DNA from: Spirochaetales bacterium
GTDB lineage: Bacteria; Spirochaetota; Spirochaetia; Sphaerochaetales; Sphaerochaetaceae
DNA: 10,266 nucleotides
NCBI GenBank assembly: GCA_017475725.1
Contig: JAFVFA010000184.1
Span: 1 to 10,266, forward strand
Reading direction: 5' to 3'
Shown here: piece by piece, positions 7,132-10,266 of the stretch
Numbering within the stretch: position 1 is the first letter of the stretch
Layout of the letters: each line of letters opens with the position of its first letter
Translations under genes and position numbers: made by a program
Notes under the pieces: generated by a model
Seen by the model: the letters and a program-made list of their open reading frames with translations, nothing else
Databases searched by the model: none
Told to the model about the DNA's origin: nothing

Positions 7132-8298
7132 TTGCCTGTAGATAACAACCTTTTCCAGAAGAACGCGAACACATCGCTCATAGCCAAGCTCATATGGCAG
7201 AGAAAGAGCATATCGCGCGCCGACATAGCAAGGGAGCTCGGGCTGTACAGGTCAACTGTCACCAACATCACATCCTATCTGATCCAGTCAGGAGTTGTGA
7301 GGGAGGGGAACCGGCTCAACTCAACCCAGCAGGGCGGGCGCAAGGCTGTGGAGCTCACAATAAACCCTGACTTCGGATGTGTTCTCGGCTTCGACATCCA
7401 GCCCTCGCATTGCAGGATGGTGATACTGGCCGCTGACGGAACCGAGCTGTGGAGGGACAAGGCAAGCTTCGGGGTCCTTCCGCTGACTGAGATAATCACA
7501 AAGGCAGTTGAGATCTCAATGAATGCCCATAAGGCAATAAATAATCCGATTATTGCAATGAGTTTCTCAATTCCGGGCATTGTTGACAATTCATATGGAA
7601 AGATAATCAACTCGTTCCCGTTCGGGGTCAGAGACCTTGATGTCAGGGAGTTCGTGAACAAGACCTATGGCTATCCCGTATTCATAGAGAACGATGCAAA
7701 TACAGCGGCCTGGCTGGACATACTGAAGAACCACGCCTGGGGCAATGCCGTCTCGATCATCTCCGACTTCCACGAGGAAGCCAAATCGGATCCGGAGATA
7801 ATCGGCATAGGAGCCGGCATAGGACTGATCTTCTCCGGCAAGGTGTACAGGGGCAGCCACAATGCTGCAGGTGAGTTCAAGTCCATAACATGGAAGGAGG
7901 GGCTGAAGAACCAGAGCGGTCTTGACATCGAGGTCCTGAAGAGGACGGAGGATGACAGCGATTGTCTGGCGGCCTGGATAGAGGACACTTTCAGGTCCCT
8001 GATCCCCATCATCTCCGTTGTGGATGTGGAGAAGATAATCCTGCACGGCAAGCCGTTCGAGGACAGGGAGTGGGTGATGGAGGTCCTTGAGCAGAGGGTC
8101 TCCTCCTTCCTCGGGCTTCTCAGGGAGTACAGATGCGACATCGTATTCGACTCGCACGATGAGTGCGTCAGCGCAAGTGGGGCCGCCATGATGTGTCTCC
8201 ACAATCTGTTCAGCGTCCCTGACCTTGACTCGTCGGACCAGAGCTGGAGACTGACCTGGGACAAGACAATAGAGACGCTTCACAATCAGAGGATGTGA
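7132..8298 (+). CDS. ROK-family transcriptional repressor (NagC/XylR type)
   Basis: A 388-residue regulator with an N-terminal helix-turn-helix (about 26-51, 'ISRADIARELGLYRSTVTNI') followed by the wing segment GGRKAVELTIN (68-78) and a ROK sugar-kinase-like domain. That domain shows IENDANTAAW (185-194), GIGAGIGLIFSGKVYRG (225-241) and AAGEF (245-249). It most likely represses this locus and is released by a sugar such as cellobiose or glucose. The TTG at 7132 is chosen because AAGGAGAG (7119-7126) lies five bases before it and because it gives the usual short N-terminus; ATG 7096 has no ribosome site and falls next to operator O2. Oddly, the family's GH...CxCGxxGCxE zinc motif after 'AAGE' is missing, so the effector pocket must differ from NagC/Mlc. 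Divergent from the GH1-GH94 operon and 34 bp before the first permease. Effector and regulon are inferred from context. Confidence 0.9.
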   Translation: MPVDNNLFQKNANTSLIAKLIWQRKSISRADIARELGLYRSTVTNITSYLIQSGVVREGNRLNSTQQGGRKAVELTINPDFGCVLGFDIQPSHCRMVILAADGTELWRDKASFGVLPLTEIITKAVEISMNAHKAINNPIIAMSFSIPGIVDNSYGKIINSFPFGVRDLDVREFVNKTYGYPVFIENDANTAAWLDILKNHAWGNAVSIISDFHEEAKSDPEIIGIGAGIGLIFSGKVYRGSHNAAGEFKSITWKEGLKNQSGLDIEVLKRTEDDSDCLAAWIEDTFRSLIPIISVVDVEKIILHGKPFEDREWVMEVLEQRVSSFLGLLREYRCDIVFDSHDECVSASGAAMMCLHNLFSVPDLDSSDQSWRLTWDKTIETLHNQRM

Positions 8299-8332
8299 AT
8301 GGTTCAACATTAAGAGGGGGTTGAAGATATAT

Positions 8333-9262
8333 ATGGGCAGCAATGTTAAAATGCATTCTCCGGGGAGGATCACAATCCATGGAGAGGAGCGCAGGGCCTA
8401 TTGGTCGTTTGTACTGCCTGCGTTCCTTGTCTATCTTTTCGTCATGGCGTTCCCGACGGTGTTCGCCGTGTTCCTGAGCCTGACCAACTACAAGGGTGGA
8501 GCCCTGTTCGGACCGAAGAGGAGGCCGGTTTCGATCGTTGGTTTCCAGTACTATAAGCAGATGTTCACGGACGAGTATTTCTGGCTTGCCCTGAAGAACA
8601 ACATGTGGATAGTGTTCATCTCCGTATTCGGGCAGATCCCACTTGGGTTCTTCATGGCCTACCTGATCTTCAGGGGCATGATCAGGGGAAGGGACTTCTT
8701 CCAGACCGTCATCTATCTGCCTTGCGTCATCTCCACGGTCGTCATAGGACGTCTTTGGAAGGCCATAACGGCACCGAACGGCGTGATTCCGGACATAATA
8801 AGGCTTTTCAATCCATCGTATGTGGCCGGAAACAGTGAACACCCCATGATCGCAGTCCTTCTTGTCATCCTCTGGATGTACACCGGAACCTACCTGATCA
8901 TCTTCCTCGCGAACCTCCAGAAGATCGACACCTCGATCATCGAGGCTGCGAAGATAGATGGGGCAACAGAATTCCAGGCCTTGAGGTACATAATCCTCCC
9001 GGCTCTCTCAGGCGTCATCGTCACCAGTGCGATCCTCGCGATCTCAGGATCCCTGAAGAGCTTCGACCTGATCTACGTCATGACAAGCGGAGGACCTGCC
9101 AAGCAGACCTACGTACTCTCCATATATATGTACGACACCGCCTTCAAGGGCGCTCCCAACTATCCGCTGGCAAATGCGGTGTCAATTGTCATGTGCGTGA
9201 TCAGCTTCATCATGATCGGCATCACAAAGGCTGTCGAGAAGAGGTTCGGAGGTAGGGAATGA
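8333..9262 (+). CDS. Sugar ABC transporter permease, MalF type
   Basis: A 309-residue inner-membrane protein with about six hydrophobic segments (approximately 25-50, 88-113, 125-142, 172-194, 226-247, 278-298) and the permease EAA loop 'EAAKIDGATEFQALRYIILP' at 204-223, which docks on the ATPase subunit. It belongs to the carbohydrate uptake type 1 (MalF/UgpA) family and pairs with the next gene to form the channel of a sugar importer. Beside the beta-glucosidase and cellobiose phosphorylase, the likely cargo is cellobiose or another short beta-glucoside. Start: the AGAGGGGG ribosome site at 8313-8320 lies 12 bases before ATG 8333; TTG 8321 abuts it and ATG 8351 has no site, so 8333 is the best compromise. 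Co-transcribed with the ROK gene upstream and overlapping the next gene by 4 bp. Confidence 0.9.
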   Translation: MGSNVKMHSPGRITIHGEERRAYWSFVLPAFLVYLFVMAFPTVFAVFLSLTNYKGGALFGPKRRPVSIVGFQYYKQMFTDEYFWLALKNNMWIVFISVFGQIPLGFFMAYLIFRGMIRGRDFFQTVIYLPCVISTVVIGRLWKAITAPNGVIPDIIRLFNPSYVAGNSEHPMIAVLLVILWMYTGTYLIIFLANLQKIDTSIIEAAKIDGATEFQALRYIILPALSGVIVTSAILAISGSLKSFDLIYVMTSGGPAKQTYVLSIYMYDTAFKGAPNYPLANAVSIVMCVISFIMIGITKAVEKRFGGRE

Positions 9263-10110
9263 GCTACATCAAAGACGACAACTCCGCAAAGAGAAAGATA
9301 GGTATGGTGCTGACATATGCGGTGCTGATCATTTTCGCCATACTGGCCATAGCCCCGCTTCTCTGGCTTGCCATCAACTCCTTCAAGACCTCCCAGGACT
9401 ACCAGATGAACCGTCTGGGACTGCCGAGGAGATTCTTCTGGCAGAACTATGTCCAGGCCTGGCAGAGGGGGCATTTCGGCATCTACATCATCAACAGTGT
9501 GATCTACACCTTCTTCACCACTGTCTCCATCCTGGTTCTGAGCTTCATGAGCGGCTTCGCGTTCTCCAAGATCAGGCATCCTGCCACGAAGGGCATCTAC
9601 GGCTCATATGTGATAGGAATCCTCATGACCTTGCAGAGCATCATGATACCTCTGTTCATTGTCATCAACCAGGTCGGCCTGTACGACACAAAGCTCGGCG
9701 TCCTGATCCCTTATGTTGGAATAGGCTTGCCCATGGGCATCTACCTTGCCACGGAGTTCATGAAGAGCATACCGAACGCCCTTGTCGAGTCCGCAAGGCT
9801 TGACGGTGCACACTACTTCAGGATCTTCCGCAGCATCATGGCCCCCATGGCCGCTCCGGTAGGCACAACCATAGCCATCCTGCAGATCTCCGGCACATGG
9901 AACGAGTTCATGCTGATAAACATGCTGACCTCCAGCTCCAAGAACAAGAGCCTTCCTGTAGGTATACTGAGTTTTGCCGGTAGCCTCTCAACTGACTACG
10001 GCAAGCTCTTCGCCTCTCTGATGATAGGCCTCATACCCATGCTGGTGTTCTACATTGTCTTCAGAAAGGAGATAACAAAGGGCGTAAGTGCTGGTGCTGT
10101 AAAGGGATGA
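9259..10110 (+). CDS. Sugar ABC transporter permease, MalG type
   Basis: A 283-residue partner permease with about six hydrophobic segments (approximately 14-38, 76-103, 114-134, 145-166, 199-219, 250-268) and the EAA loop at 177-196 (ESARLDGAHYFRIFRSIMAP). The C-terminus 'KGVSAGAVKG' is the usual one for MalG-type proteins. The ATG overlaps the stop of the preceding permease (ATGA), with GGAGGT at 9248-9253 as ribosome site, so translation is probably coupled. A terminator follows 18 bp after the stop. No ATP-binding subunit follows; like many sugar importers of this type, it may use a shared MsmX/UgpC-like ATPase encoded elsewhere (inference). Confidence 0.92.
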   Translation: MSYIKDDNSAKRKIGMVLTYAVLIIFAILAIAPLLWLAINSFKTSQDYQMNRLGLPRRFFWQNYVQAWQRGHFGIYIINSVIYTFFTTVSILVLSFMSGFAFSKIRHPATKGIYGSYVIGILMTLQSIMIPLFIVINQVGLYDTKLGVLIPYVGIGLPMGIYLATEFMKSIPNALVESARLDGAHYFRIFRSIMAPMAAPVGTTIAILQISGTWNEFMLINMLTSSSKNKSLPVGILSFAGSLSTDYGKLFASLMIGLIPMLVFYIVFRKEITKGVSAGAVKG

Positions 10111-10128
10111 TTTGACTTTTCCGCTTAT

Positions 10129-10161
10129 GGGCGACGGTCTTCTGCAGGCCGTCGCCCTTTT
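10129..10161 (+). terminator. Rho-independent terminator after the permease genes
   Basis: GGGCGACGG (10129-10137) pairs with CCGTCGCCC (10149-10157) in a perfect 9-bp GC-rich stem, extendable by one G-T and one C-G pair to leave a seven-base loop (10140-10146). Four T follow, then a T-rich stretch. It separates the permease operon from the next promoter. Confidence 0.82.
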
Positions 10162-10185
10162 GATTCATTTAGGTGAAAATATTCT

Positions 10186-10214
10186 TTGACAAGTTTGTTC
10201 TTTGGGTGTACAAT
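10186..10214 (+). promoter_or_regulatory. Strong sigma-70-type promoter of the gene starting at 10261
   Basis: Perfect -35 TTGACA (10186-10191), 17-bp spacer, -10 TACAAT (10209-10214; 5 of 6). Transcription would begin near 10221. Repeat O3 covers the spacer and the -10, and repeat O4 covers the start region. Confidence 0.8.
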
Positions 10215-10215
10215 T
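10193..10215. promoter_or_regulatory. Operator-like inverted repeat O3
   Basis: TTTGTTC (10194-10200), 7 bp, then GTACAAT (10208-10214), the right arm matching 5 of 7 to the ideal GAACAAA. Same spacing as O2. It lies between the -35 and the end of the -10 of the downstream promoter, a position that would block RNA polymerase. Confidence 0.65.
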
Positions 10216-10217
10216 CT

Positions 10218-10240
10218 AATTGTTCAGAGAATGAACAAAC
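10218..10240. promoter_or_regulatory. Operator-like inverted repeat O4
   Basis: ATTGTTC (10219-10225), 7 bp, then GAACAAA (10233-10239); 6 of 7 arm positions pair. Its centre is 25 bp from that of O3. The outer arms of O3 and O4 also form a perfect 8-bp inverted repeat, GTTTGTTC (10193-10200) with GAACAAAC (10233-10240). Confidence 0.68.
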
Positions 10241-10260
10241 CCAAACTAAAGGAGAGAGAT

Positions 10261-10266
10261 ATGAAG
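10261..10266 (+). CDS. Start of a gene running out of the window, probably the sugar-binding protein of the importer
   Basis: Only ATG AAG is inside the window. The call rests on the AAAGGAGAG ribosome site (about 10248-10256) at good distance, the strong promoter with two operator-like repeats, and the position after two permease genes that lack a binding-protein gene. Met-Lys is a usual beginning of a signal peptide, but nothing further can be seen. The identity as an extracellular solute-binding protein is inference from context. Confidence 0.6.

Overview
The window looks like a bacterial chromosome segment from a fermentative, sugar-using bacterium. Genes are tightly packed, ribosome sites are purine-rich, promoters are of the -35/-10 type, TTG is used as a start, and arginine is often coded by AGG/AGA. 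The mix of a ROK regulator, an ABC sugar importer, GH1 and GH94 enzymes and a stand-alone GMP synthetase ATPase subunit fits anaerobes such as Sphaerochaeta/Treponema-like spirochaetes or gut Firmicutes. This placement is a low-confidence inference; no rRNA or other taxonomic marker is present.

Left part (1-3161) holds unrelated genes. It starts with the 3' end of a beta-lactamase-fold serine hydrolase. Convergent to it is an EamA/DMT-type transporter gene broken by one in-frame TAA, then a GMP synthetase gene that encodes only the ATP-pyrophosphatase and dimerisation part, both on the minus strand. Divergent from the latter is a small Smr-domain protein.

Right part (3168-10266) is a beta-glucoside (probably cellobiose) utilisation locus in two divergent arms. 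The minus-strand arm is a GH1 beta-glucosidase followed 16 bp later by a GH94 cellobiose phosphorylase. The plus-strand arm is a ROK-family repressor followed by two MalF/MalG-type sugar ABC permeases, a rho-independent terminator, and then a separate strong promoter and ribosome site for a gene that begins at 10261 (probably the solute-binding protein). No ATPase subunit is present.

The most interesting feature is regulatory. Four near-identical 23-bp inverted repeats with core TTGTWC-N7-GWACAA occur only in the two control regions of this locus: two between the divergent arms (7036-7058, 7069-7091) and two on the promoter of the last gene (10193-10215, 10218-10240). They overlap the predicted promoters and are good candidates for operators of the ROK protein, which would then control the enzymes, itself with the permeases, and the binding protein. 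The ROK protein itself lacks the usual zinc-binding cysteine motif of its family.
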